41,404 nt of DNA from Acidobacteriota bacterium (GTDB lineage Bacteria > Acidobacteriota > Terriglobia > UBA7540): NCBI GenBank assembly GCA_003225365.1, contig QHZN01000104.1, forward strand, positions 1-41,404. The letters are read 5' to 3'. The translations under genes were made by a program, and so were the position numbers. The notes beneath the pieces are model-generated. The model ran no database searches. It worked only from the letters and a program-made list of their open reading frames with translations, and was not told the origin of the DNA. Shown piece after piece: positions 23,641 through 31,762 of this stretch. Every line of letters begins with the position of its first letter. The first letter of the stretch is position 1.

Positions 23641-25371
23641 ATGTCCGGCAAGCTCGGCGAAATCCTACTCAAAGAGAACCTTATTTCCGCCGACCAGCTC
23701 AAGCAGGCGCTTGACCACCAAAAGCAGTCAGGCGGGCGGCTCGGCAACTCTCTGGTAAAACTGGGTTTCCTGAGCGATGACGAAGTCACTGCAGTTCTCT
23801 CGCGCCAATACGGCGTTCCTTCTATCAACTTGAGTTACTTCGAAGTGGATCAGAACGTAATCAAGCTTGTCCCGATGGAGACGGCGGCAAAATACCAGAT
23901 CCTCCCGCTCAGCCGGGTGGGTTCGTCGCTGACCGTGGCGATGGTGGACCCCACGAACGTCTTCGCCATGGACGATATCAAGTTTATGACGGGGTTCAAC
24001 ATCGAGCCAGTGGTCGCCTCCGAATCGGCCATCACGGAAGCCATCAAGAAGCATTACGGCTCGGCGGAAGAGGCGGAGCGGAAGAAGGAGATCGAGGAAA
24101 TCGTCAGCTTCATTGACGAGGGTCAGGCGGAAAGCGTCGAACTCGAAGCGGAAGACGAAGCTTCGCTCAACCTGGCGGAACTGGAAAAGGCAGCGGAAGA
24201 AGCGCCAGTGATCAAGCTGGTCAATTACATTCTGACGGACGCGGTGAGGCGCGGCGCCAGCGACGTCCACATGGAGCCTTACGAAAAAGAATACCGCGTG
24301 CGCTACCGTATTGATGGCATGCTACAAAACGTCATGCATCCCCCGCTCAAGCTGCGCGACGCCATCATCAGCCGCGTCAAAATAATGGCCAAACTCGACA
24401 TCTCGGAAAAGCGATTGCCCCAAGACGGCCGCATCATGATCAAGATGATGCACAACGGGAAGAAGAAGCAGCTCGATTTTCGCGTCTCAGTGCTGCCCAC
24501 GCTGCACGGCGAAAAAATCGTGATGCGGTTGCTCGACAAAGAGAATCTCCGGCTCGATATGACCAAGCTCGGCATCGAGCCCGAATCCTTGTCGAAGCTC
24601 CAGAAAGCTATTTTCAAGCCTTATGGGATGGTTCTGGTGACGGGGCCGACCGGCAGCGGCAAAACCAATACGCTCTATTCGTCCATCTCCCAACTGAACA
24701 AGCCCGACACGAACATCGTCACCGCTGAAGACCCGGTCGAGTTCCAGTTGCCCGGCATCAACCAGGTGCAGATGAAGGAGCAGATCGGGCTGAATTTTGC
24801 CGCCGCGCTCCGTTCCTTCCTGCGGCAAGATCCGAACATCATCCTGGTGGGCGAGATCCGCGACTTCGAGACGGCGGAAATCGCCATCAAAGCGGCCCTC
24901 ACGGGCCACCTGGTGCTCTCGACGCTGCACACGAACGACGCGCCGTCCACCATTTCCCGCTTGATGAACATGGGCATTGAACCATTCCTGGTGGCGACTT
25001 CCGTTCATTGTATCGTCGCGCAACGGCTCACCCGGCGCATCTGCGCCGAGTGCAGAACCGAGGAGGAAGTAGCGCCCCAAGTCTTGATTGACGCCGGTTT
25101 TACGCCCGAAGAGGTCAGGACGGTCAAGGTGTTTAAGGGCGCCGGGTGTCCCGCCTGCGGCAACAAGGGGTACAAAGGGCGGCTGGGATTGTACGAGCTT
25201 TTGGAAATCACCGACGAGATTCGCGAGCTCATCCTGGTGGGCGCCTCGGCGCTGGAGATTAAGAAGAAGGCGATCGAGCAGGGGATGATCGCCCTGCGTC
25301 GAAGCGGTCTGATCAAAGTGATGAACGGGCTGACGACGCTCGAGGAAGTTTTCCGCGAGACTGTCCTTTAG
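23641..25371 (+). CDS. pilB: type IV pilus extension ATPase PilB
   Basis: This 576-residue hexameric ATPase powers pilus extension from the cytoplasmic side of the inner membrane. It has an N-terminal GspE/PilB N domain (residues 1-150, starting LGEILLKENLISADQLKQAL) and an acidic linker (EEIVSFIDEGQAESVELEAEDE). In the ATPase core are Walker A GPTGSGKT (about 335-342), the Asp and His boxes, and Walker B (NIILVGEIRD). The zinc-binding tetracysteine is C468-x2-C471 and C503-x2-C506, which separates extension from retraction ATPases. A G-rich site precedes the ATG. It is first of three consecutive pilus motor genes. Confidence 0.95.
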   Translation: MSGKLGEILLKENLISADQLKQALDHQKQSGGRLGNSLVKLGFLSDDEVTAVLSRQYGVPSINLSYFEVDQNVIKLVPMETAAKYQILPLSRVGSSLTVAMVDPTNVFAMDDIKFMTGFNIEPVVASESAITEAIKKHYGSAEEAERKKEIEEIVSFIDEGQAESVELEAEDEASLNLAELEKAAEEAPVIKLVNYILTDAVRRGASDVHMEPYEKEYRVRYRIDGMLQNVMHPPLKLRDAIISRVKIMAKLDISEKRLPQDGRIMIKMMHNGKKKQLDFRVSVLPTLHGEKIVMRLLDKENLRLDMTKLGIEPESLSKLQKAIFKPYGMVLVTGPTGSGKTNTLYSSISQLNKPDTNIVTAEDPVEFQLPGINQVQMKEQIGLNFAAALRSFLRQDPNIILVGEIRDFETAEIAIKAALTGHLVLSTLHTNDAPSTISRLMNMGIEPFLVATSVHCIVAQRLTRRICAECRTEEEVAPQVLIDAGFTPEEVRTVKVFKGAGCPACGNKGYKGRLGLYELLEITDEIRELILVGASALEIKKKAIEQGMIALRRSGLIKVMNGLTTLEEVFRETVL

Positions 25372-25410
25372 CCGCTCGCCGGTATTCCGAGACTCCGAGG
25401 AGTGGGTATT

Positions 25411-26541
25411 ATGCCGATTCCAACGCTCAGCGAACTTCTGAAGCGCATGGTGGACGTGGGGGGGTCCGACCTCCACATCACCACCAATTCGCCGCCTCGG
25501 ATCCGCGTCCACGGCGAATTGAAGCCCTGTGATGACTTGCCGGTGCTCGGGCCCGCTGAAACCAAGCAGCTCGCCTATAGCATCCTCACCGACGCGCAGA
25601 AACACCGCTTCGAAGAAAGCCTGGAGCTCGACTTCTCCTTCGGCATCAAGAACATCGCCCGGTTCCGGGGAAACCTCTTCAACCAGCGCGGGGCGACGGC
25701 GGGGGTGTTTCGGGTCATCCCATTCGAGATCAAGACCTTCGACCAGTTGCGCCTGCCTCCCATCCTTCGAAAGCTCTGTGAGAAGCCTCGGGGATTAATT
25801 CTGGTGACGGGCCCCACCGGCAGCGGCAAATCCACCACGCTCGCGACGATGCTGGACCTGATCAACCAGACGCGTTATGAGCACATGATCACCGTCGAAG
25901 ACCCCATCGAGTTCATTCACCCGCACAAGAGGTGCCTGGTGAACCAGCGCGAAGTGCACTCCGACACCCATTCTTTTGCGAACTCTCTGCGCGCGGCGCT
26001 GCGTGAGGACCCGGATGTCGTGTTGATCGGCGAAATGCGGGACCTGGAGACTATCGAGTCGGCGCTGCGGATTGCCGAGACCGGCCACCTGACCTTTGGG
26101 ACGCTCCACACCAATTCTGCCTCTTCCACCATCAACCGCATCATTGACGTTTTCCCTGCGCACCAGCAGTCGCAGATTCGCGCTCAGCTCTCGCTTGTGC
26201 TCGAAGGCGTCCTGTGCCAGGCCCTGCTCCCGCGCCCGGACGGAAAAGGCCGCTCCATGGCGATGGAAATCCTGATTCCCAACCCCGCCATCCGCAACTT
26301 GATTCGTGAGGACAAGATTCACCAAGTTTATTCTTCCATGCAAGCAGGGCAGGACAAGTACGGGATGCAAACCTTCAACCAGTCGCTCTTCTCGCTCTAC
26401 CAGACGAAACAGATCAGCCTGGAGATGGCCTTGAGCCGCTCGAGCAACGTGGACGAACTCCAGGATATGATCAACCGCAGCGGACCCCTGTCCGCCGCCA
26501 CGCAGAGACTTCAAGCGGGCTACGCTCCGGTGAAGCGTTAA
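25411..26541 (+). CDS. pilT: type IV pilus retraction ATPase PilT
   Basis: A 376-residue retraction motor for twitching motility and DNA uptake. It starts MPIPTLSELLKRMVDVGGSDLHI, the typical PilT N-terminus. Walker A is GPTGSGKST (about 134-142), followed by the Asp box MITVEDPIEF, Walker B DVVLIGEMRD and the His box GTLHTNSA. The family AIRAGETGHL box reads ALRIAETGHLTF. There is no tetracysteine, as expected. The ATG at 25411 lies eight bases after GAGGAG; an upstream in-frame GTG (25402) overlaps that site. It starts 39 bp after pilB, and pilC follows after 60 bp. Confidence 0.95.
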   Translation: MPIPTLSELLKRMVDVGGSDLHITTNSPPRIRVHGELKPCDDLPVLGPAETKQLAYSILTDAQKHRFEESLELDFSFGIKNIARFRGNLFNQRGATAGVFRVIPFEIKTFDQLRLPPILRKLCEKPRGLILVTGPTGSGKSTTLATMLDLINQTRYEHMITVEDPIEFIHPHKRCLVNQREVHSDTHSFANSLRAALREDPDVVLIGEMRDLETIESALRIAETGHLTFGTLHTNSASSTINRIIDVFPAHQQSQIRAQLSLVLEGVLCQALLPRPDGKGRSMAMEILIPNPAIRNLIREDKIHQVYSSMQAGQDKYGMQTFNQSLFSLYQTKQISLEMALSRSSNVDELQDMINRSGPLSAATQRLQAGYAPVKR

Positions 26542-26601
26542 AGTTTCCGCCGTCCCGGCCAGCCCCGGGAGGGCGGCAAGGAAAAGGGAGGATTAAGACC
26601 C

Positions 26602-27816
26602 ATGCCGCAATACGAATACCACGGTACTTCCCGGACGGGGCAGGTGGTGAATGGCACGCGTAGCGCGCCCAGCCGCGAGGCGCTTGACGCCGTTCTCCGG
26701 CGCGAGCAAATCACGGCCACGCGCATCGTCGAAAAGGGCCGCGAAATCGCCATCCCGAAACCCAAAGTGGCTGGCAAAATCTCGCCCAAAGAGCTGGCTA
26801 TTTTCACCCGCCAGTTCTCGGTCATGATTGACGCCGGTTTGCCGCTGGTCCAATGCTTGGAAATACTTTCCAGCCAACAGGAGAACAAGGGTTTCGCCAA
26901 AGTCCTGGCGGGCGTCCGGTCGTCGGTCGAAAGCGGCTCGAGCTTGGCCAACGCCCTTCGGCAGTACCCCAAGGTCTTCGACGACCTCTACTGCAACATG
27001 GTGGAGGCCGGAGAGACGGGCGGTATTCTGGACACCATCTTGCAGCGGCTGTCGGCCCACATCGAAAAGGCCGTCAAGCTCGCCCGCGCCGTGAAATCGG
27101 CGCTGATTTACCCCGTGGCCGTGGTCGTCATCGCCGGCGGCGTAGTGTTCCTGCTGCTGTGGAAAGTAGTGCCCATCTTTTCGACTTTATTCAAAGCGAT
27201 GCAAGTGGACCTCCCGCTGCCCACGGTTATCGTCATGCAACTGAGCACCATGGCCGGCTACGCCGCGCCCATCCTCATCATCCTCATTCCGGTCGGGTTT
27301 TTCGCCTTCCGAGCCTACTACGCCACTCCGAACGGACGGATGATGGTGGACACGATTATGTTGAAGCTGCCGCTGCTCGGAAGCTTACTTAGGAAAATCG
27401 CCGTGGCGCGCTTTACAAGAACCCTCGGAACGCTGATTACCAGCGGCGTGCCGATGCTCGAAGCGATGGAGATCACCGCGCGCACTTCGGGAAACGCGGT
27501 CGTCGAGAAGGCCATCATGAGCGTCCGGAAAGCCATTGAAACCGGGCGCACGATTGTGGACCCGTTGCGCGAGACGGGCGTCTTCCCCAACATGGTGGTG
27601 CAGATGATCGGCGTGGGCGAGCAGACCGGCGCGCTCGACTCGATGCTTCAGAAAGTAGCCGATTTCTACGAAGACGAAGTGGATGCCGCGGTCGGCGACC
27701 TGCTGTCGGCGATGGAGCCGATGATCATCCTGTTCCTTGGTATTGTTGTGGGCGGAATCGTCATCTCGATGTACCTGCCTATGTTCAAGCTGATCGGCAA
27801 ACTTTCCGAGCAGTAA
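26602..27816 (+). CDS. pilC: type IV pilus inner-membrane platform protein PilC
   Basis: This 404-residue polytopic protein is the membrane platform on which PilB and PilT act. It has an N-terminal region (MPQYEYHGTSRTGQVVNGT) and two GspF/PilC domains, around residues 70-195 and 275-395. Three hydrophobic segments lie near 170-190, 210-235 and 375-395. Conserved blocks include FTRQFSVMIDAGLPLVQCLE and its second-domain counterpart FTRTLGTLITSGVPMLEAME. The ribosome site is GGGAGGATTAAGACCC before the ATG. A nearly identical leader (GGAGAGGATTAAACCC, 27844-27859) follows pilC but has no gene after it, so the operon probably once continued. Confidence 0.95.
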   Translation: MPQYEYHGTSRTGQVVNGTRSAPSREALDAVLRREQITATRIVEKGREIAIPKPKVAGKISPKELAIFTRQFSVMIDAGLPLVQCLEILSSQQENKGFAKVLAGVRSSVESGSSLANALRQYPKVFDDLYCNMVEAGETGGILDTILQRLSAHIEKAVKLARAVKSALIYPVAVVVIAGGVVFLLLWKVVPIFSTLFKAMQVDLPLPTVIVMQLSTMAGYAAPILIILIPVGFFAFRAYYATPNGRMMVDTIMLKLPLLGSLLRKIAVARFTRTLGTLITSGVPMLEAMEITARTSGNAVVEKAIMSVRKAIETGRTIVDPLRETGVFPNMVVQMIGVGEQTGALDSMLQKVADFYEDEVDAAVGDLLSAMEPMIILFLGIVVGGIVISMYLPMFKLIGKLSEQ

Positions 27817-27875
27817 GTTAGGCACGACATCGAAGGGGAAAGCGGAGAGGATTAAACCCGAATTCCGAAATTGAG

Positions 27876-27948
27876 GGGCACTGTTCCGTAGCAATCCGTT
27901 AGATTGAAGTTGGTTAGACAAAATCCGCGGAGGAACAGAACAGTGCCC
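27876..27948. repeat. inverted repeat at the left end of an IS remnant
   Basis: GGGCACTGTTC (27876-27886) and GAACAGTGCCC (27938-27948) are perfect 11-bp inverted repeats 51 bases apart, just upstream of a transposase start. They may be terminal or subterminal repeats of the element. Confidence 0.5.
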
Positions 27949-27981
27949 TGAGAAATTGCTTCACTTTGGGGAGAAAAGAAA

Positions 27982-28176
27982 GTGCTTTTGCGCCAGACGC
28001 CCAGGGTGGTGACGCCGTTCGGGGGGCTCAGCGTGTTGAACGAGTTCTTGCGGAAGATCGGTTATCGGCAACAGGTGAGCGAGCACTTCCCCGTGCATCG
28101 GAAATCGCCGAACGCCATCCCGGTGGAGGAGACCTTCACGGCATTTTTGATCTCGGTGGTGGCAGGGGCGCGGCGC
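27982..28176 (+). pseudogene. truncated transposase (IS1380-like), N-terminal 65 codons
   Basis: A GTG start after GGGGAG opens a frame reading VTPFGGLSVLNEFLRKIGY, then KSPNAIPVEETFTAFLISVV and AGARR. This matches, from memory, the N-terminal region of IS1380/IS4-type DDE transposases, whose full length is over 400 residues. Homology stops at about 28176, where the sequence becomes an RHS-like fragment on the opposite strand. The rest of the enzyme, including all catalytic residues, is absent, so this is a dead remnant. The family assignment is moderately certain. Confidence 0.6.
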
Positions 28177-28303
28177 CGTTCCAACTCGTCAACTGGTTCG
28201 CGACGCTGTAAACAGCAGTGCTCGTCGTGGGATTTGGCATTCCTGTGCGCGCCCAACTGCCGCCCTTATGAGTGCGGCGGCCGTCGTTGTCGTATATGTA
28301 GAC
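28172..28303 (-). pseudogene. RHS/YD-repeat protein fragment
   Basis: The minus strand encodes about 44 residues reading VYIYDNDGRRTHKGGSWART, then GMPNPTTSTAVYSVANQLTS and WNGA. YxYDxxGRRT...NQLT.W is the hallmark spacing of RHS/YD repeats found in large secreted toxin or wall proteins. No start, stop or neighbouring repeat is left. It is wedged between the transposase remnant and a membrane ORF, so it marks an insertion or deletion scar. Confidence 0.6.
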
Positions 28304-28311
28304 TACGCGCC

Positions 28312-28680
28312 TCAGTGGAATGAATTGACCGAAAAAACAAGAACAGGTAAGAAGCTGACAAACGCAAGGCATGACCCAAGGGTGGCGGCAAGGCGCGGGC
28401 TCCCTTTGCCGACAATCGCCAAGATGAGTCCGCAAAACGGTAGTAGCCCGGTGGCGTAGAACGATAACAGCCAAACGCGAGCGCCAAAAGCGGGCCACCC
28501 TCCACGCAAGCTTGCATCTTCCAACCCCTCTAGGCCCGCGCACTGAGAAGCCACGGCCGCAAGCAAAGTCTCAATGATAACGGCTAACGTCGGGAGGGCT
28601 AGCCCCATAAGCGAAGCCCAGCACCTCCACCCAATGTGCGCCTCTCGCCGACGAAGCACCCACCACCAACTCCCGGCCAT
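28312..28680 (-). CDS. small hypothetical membrane protein
   Basis: About 123 codons from an ATG (MAGSWWWVLRRREAHIG), or 156 from an upstream TTG at 28782. Three hydrophobic stretches are visible (ASLMGLALPTLAVIIETLLA; VWLLSFYATGLLPFCGLILA; LGSCLAFVSFLPVLVF), with charged residues between them, as in an integral membrane protein. The family is not recognised. The stop codon lies where the RHS fragment begins, so the C-terminus may be truncated. No good ribosome binding site is seen for either start. Confidence 0.45.
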   Translation of the reverse strand: MAGSWWWVLRRREAHIGWRCWASLMGLALPTLAVIIETLLAAVASQCAGLEGLEDASLRGGWPAFGARVWLLSFYATGLLPFCGLILAIVGKGSPRLAATLGSCLAFVSFLPVLVFSVNSFH

Positions 28681-28949
28681 GAAAATAGCGAGCGTGCCCC
28701 GTTTCGGGGATTTTTCCTGTAGGCTATCGCGAGCGGGTTGCAGAACTTTCTCTTGAGGGTTGCAAAATATAATGGCTTTCAATTTGCTACCGCGCCGCTC
28801 GGCGCCTGCCCCGCATGACGCCGAGCGGCGCTGCAGAAGATCAAGGTCGCTTTATTTTGCAACCGTCAATGAGCTTGAAATTCATTTCCCCATCATCCAA
28901 CCGAAGATCCTTACACCCGACGACGGCAACAGACAGCAACCGTCGCGAG

Positions 28950-30329
28950 TCAGCTTTCGCTGAAATCTATCATCGCGGGTTTCTCACGGAATCCACGCGT
29001 CAGGATTGCATCGTAGAGGAACCCGCCAACAAACCAGATCCCGCCGACGACCTTTGCGGGTCGAGGCAAATTCCACCAAATCCAAAGGCAGAAGAGAAAA
29101 CCAGATCCCGGAAGAACGAGGTCCTTTAGAATTCGTCGGTCTTTCCGGAGCGGGGCACGAAAATAGAAGTGCCTTGCTGCGGCAAGGTTCACTCCCATGA
29201 AGGCAAGGAACGCCCCGAAGTTGAGCACCTCGGCTGCTCTTTCCCAATTGAGGAATAATGCGCCCCCAAAAGCAATCAATCCGCTCAGCCAGAGGTTGTA
29301 GGTTGGAACCCGGCGTTTCGCGTCCAGGTGACCAAAGAGCTTTCGAGGTAGTGCGTTGTCGCGACCCATGCCAAACAAGAGCCTGGCTGCTCCCGCCTGC
29401 CCGGCCAATCCGGCTCCTACCATCGAGACGACAAGGATGAACGCCATGCCATCAAACAGGGCGACACCCCCAACTCTTCTGGACACATCCATGAACGCAG
29501 TCTCAAGGTTGGGAAAAGTCGAATAATCTGGCCAAACGAGTTGAGCCAGGTAAACTTGAGCGCTGCTGAAGACACCTGTCAGAAAACACACAAGGACCGT
29601 AGCCCGAAGAATATTCCGTTTGGGGTCATGCACTTCTTCCGAGAGGGTTGTCACTCCGTCGAAACCGATATAGGTGAGGGCCGCGAGCGAAGTTGCCGTA
29701 GCAATGGAAGGAAAATCTGTTGTCTTTGGGTCGTAGAGGGGTTGAATCGAGAACAGAGCGCTCAGACCGTTCACATGGATCACATAGCGTACGGCGAGCA
29801 CCATGAAAATGCCGATTACTGCGCACATTACAGACAACAAGATAACATTGATGCGCGCCGTCGATCGGACTCCGCGCAAGTTCAGGTAGGTAGTTGTGGC
29901 GGCAATGAGAGCGGCCCATCCGATATAGGGAACGGCTGGGAACAAGCGTGCCAGCGTCAATGCCCCGTAAATGGTGTTAATGACGGGTATGACGAAGTAG
30001 TCCAGCATCATCGCCCAGCCCGTGAGAAATCCCAAGTGCGGATGCAATGCTCGGCCCACGTATGTGTACGCCGAACCCGCGGCTGGGTAGACAGTCGCCA
30101 TCCGCCCGTAACTAACCGCGGTCAACATCATAGCAATCATAGCAATCAGAACGGTGGTAACGACGTGGCCCCGCGAAAGCTTGTCAGCAATTCCAAAGAG
30201 CGGGACCGCTGCGATAGGTGTGATAAGGACTATCCCATAGAAGATGAGGTCCCAGAGCGTCAGGACACGACGGAGTTGGATCTGTGGCTCGTGCTGGATT
30301 GTTGCCTGGGAATTGGATCCTCGGGCCAA
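28950..30329 (-). CDS. APC-superfamily amino acid permease
   Basis: A protein of about 459 residues with roughly twelve membrane helices, related to amino acid/polyamine/organocation transporters. The first helix block is LTLWDLIFYGIVLITPIAAVPLFG, followed by YPAAGSAYTYVGRALHPHLGF, a conserved stretch of this family, and the helix with ALTYIGFDGVTTLSEEV. The frame is open up to 30527, but AGGAGGAG sits eight bases before a TTG at 30329, and the residues upstream look unlike a permease, so TTG 30329 is chosen. The substrate is unknown. It is last of three minus-strand genes (receptor, SDR, permease), 360 bp after the SDR gene. Confidence 0.85.
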   Translation of the reverse strand: MARGSNSQATIQHEPQIQLRRVLTLWDLIFYGIVLITPIAAVPLFGIADKLSRGHVVTTVLIAMIAMMLTAVSYGRMATVYPAAGSAYTYVGRALHPHLGFLTGWAMMLDYFVIPVINTIYGALTLARLFPAVPYIGWAALIAATTTYLNLRGVRSTARINVILLSVMCAVIGIFMVLAVRYVIHVNGLSALFSIQPLYDPKTTDFPSIATATSLAALTYIGFDGVTTLSEEVHDPKRNILRATVLVCFLTGVFSSAQVYLAQLVWPDYSTFPNLETAFMDVSRRVGGVALFDGMAFILVVSMVGAGLAGQAGAARLLFGMGRDNALPRKLFGHLDAKRRVPTYNLWLSGLIAFGGALFLNWERAAEVLNFGAFLAFMGVNLAAARHFYFRAPLRKDRRILKDLVLPGSGFLFCLWIWWNLPRPAKVVGGIWFVGGFLYDAILTRGFREKPAMIDFSES

Positions 30330-30689
30330 GTATTCTCCTCCTGTCACTTTGCCCTTCCGGTTGCAACCAACGACGGATGACCTTGGCCGGCCAGGTTCGG
30401 GGAGCCAGCGCGGATACGTATCGCAATCCTGCTGCTGGTCTTGGAACGGAAGAAGTCGTCTGGCCTCCTGGGGAATGTCCACGACGGCATTGCTTAGACC
30501 CGATAGGCTCGGCTTGTCATTCGCCAAGCCGCCCGTTCCAAGCGGTGAGGAACCCCAGGATTGCTCTGCTTTACTCTTACTTTAGACCGCCAACCGCTCC
30601 AGAGATCATAGTCAATCGAAGATGGAAGCTCAGCAGCGCAATGCCGGAGATTTTGTTGCGTGGAACTCCAAGTCGGCATCCGACAGTCC
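30330..30689. other. gap between SDR and permease genes
   Basis: No gene is supported here. The permease reading frame extends into it without a start, but its residues lack membrane-protein character. No clear promoter or terminator is visible, although TTGACT on the minus strand near 30610 is a possible -35 box. Confidence 0.4.
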
Positions 30690-31457
30690 TCAGTAGACTT
30701 TCACCGTAAGACCACCATCCACAACCAGTGTACTGCCGGTGATAAACGATGAAGCGTCGGAAGCTAGGAAAAGGGCCACTTGAGCGATCTCTTCAGGAGA
30801 GGCAATGCGCCGTAACGCATACTTCGAATAGATTTCCTGGCGGAACCGCTTCGGATCGGGGTCTTTATTGAAGTAGGCTTCGACGAGAGGAGTGTCGACA
30901 TCCCCTGGACAAATGGCATTGGCTCGCACCCCTTGCGGGCCATACGTCAATGCAGCAACCTTGGTGAGAGCTATCACGCCACCCTTAGCAGCGCAATAGG
31001 CCGCCAAGTCGGGGTCGCCAACGAATCCCAAGACAGAAGCTATATTGATAATTGACCCGCCTCCGGCGTCAATCATAGCCGGAATTGCATACTTGCAGCC
31101 CAGGAAAACGCCTTTCAGGTTGACGGCGTGAATCTGGTCCCACATTTCCTCCGTGGTGTCCGTCAGCTTAGCCATGATCTGTATGGCGGCATCATTCACC
31201 AGGATATGGAGCGCCCCGAAGCTGGTCAAGGCGGTGTCCACCGTTCTCCGGACGTCCTCCGCCTTGGAGACGTCGGCAAAGCAAAACTCAGCTTTCCCTC
31301 CCTTGGAACGAACCGCGGCAACGGTCTTCTCGGCGGTCTCTTTATTCCAGTCGACGGCGATAACGGCAGAGCCTTCTTTCGCGAAACACTTTGCGGTCGC
31401 TTGTCCTATTCCCGAACCTGCTCCCGTAACGATGGCCACCTTGCCAGCAAGTTGCAC
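30690..31457 (-). CDS. short-chain dehydrogenase/reductase (SDR)
   Basis: A classical 255-residue SDR. The cofactor motif TGAGSGIG is at 11-18, with D36 after the second strand (AVIAVD) favouring NAD(H) over NADP(H). NDAA (88-91) replaces the usual NNAG. N113 and the catalytic S141, Y154 and K158 are present. The C-terminal SFITGSTLVVDGG is typical. Such enzymes oxidise sugars, polyols or keto acids, and its position beside an IlvD/Edd dehydratase locus suggests a sugar or sugar-acid dehydrogenase. The GTG start is six bases after AGGAG. It lies 305 bp downstream of the TonB receptor gene. Confidence 0.9.
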   Translation of the reverse strand: MQLAGKVAIVTGAGSGIGQATAKCFAKEGSAVIAVDWNKETAEKTVAAVRSKGGKAEFCFADVSKAEDVRRTVDTALTSFGALHILVNDAAIQIMAKLTDTTEEMWDQIHAVNLKGVFLGCKYAIPAMIDAGGGSIINIASVLGFVGDPDLAAYCAAKGGVIALTKVAALTYGPQGVRANAICPGDVDTPLVEAYFNKDPDPKRFRQEIYSKYALRRIASPEEIAQVALFLASDASSFITGSTLVVDGGLTVKVY

Positions 31458-31762
31458 ATCATTCTCCTGCGCAGCATCTTAATCTCTACACGAATGCGCT
31501 TCACCACGCGACGGCGAGGCAGTGTCGTCGTTTCCGCCAGCTTTGAGCCGCTTAGGAAGCAGGAAGACCAACTGGTCACTCGGACTCTAGAAGAGCACCT
31601 TAGCCCCCCACGTGAATGGAGAGCCCGATACAGACAGGCTGAGATCCGAGCCAGCACCAACGCGGAAGCAATCGCCGGGATAGCAGCACGCTACACCGGC
31701 GATTTAGGACGTGACGCCTTGAGTCGTTCGGGCCCTTTCTTCTCACCAAATAGCCAGAGGGT
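31458..31762. other. gap between the TonB receptor and SDR genes
   Basis: Nothing recognisable beyond the SDR ribosome binding site. Short open frames on both strands lack protein-like features. Confidence 0.4.

Noticed and set aside
24487-25605. 372-codon open frame on the minus strand
   Set aside because: Antisense to pilB and pilT; composition is that of a reverse-strand shadow.
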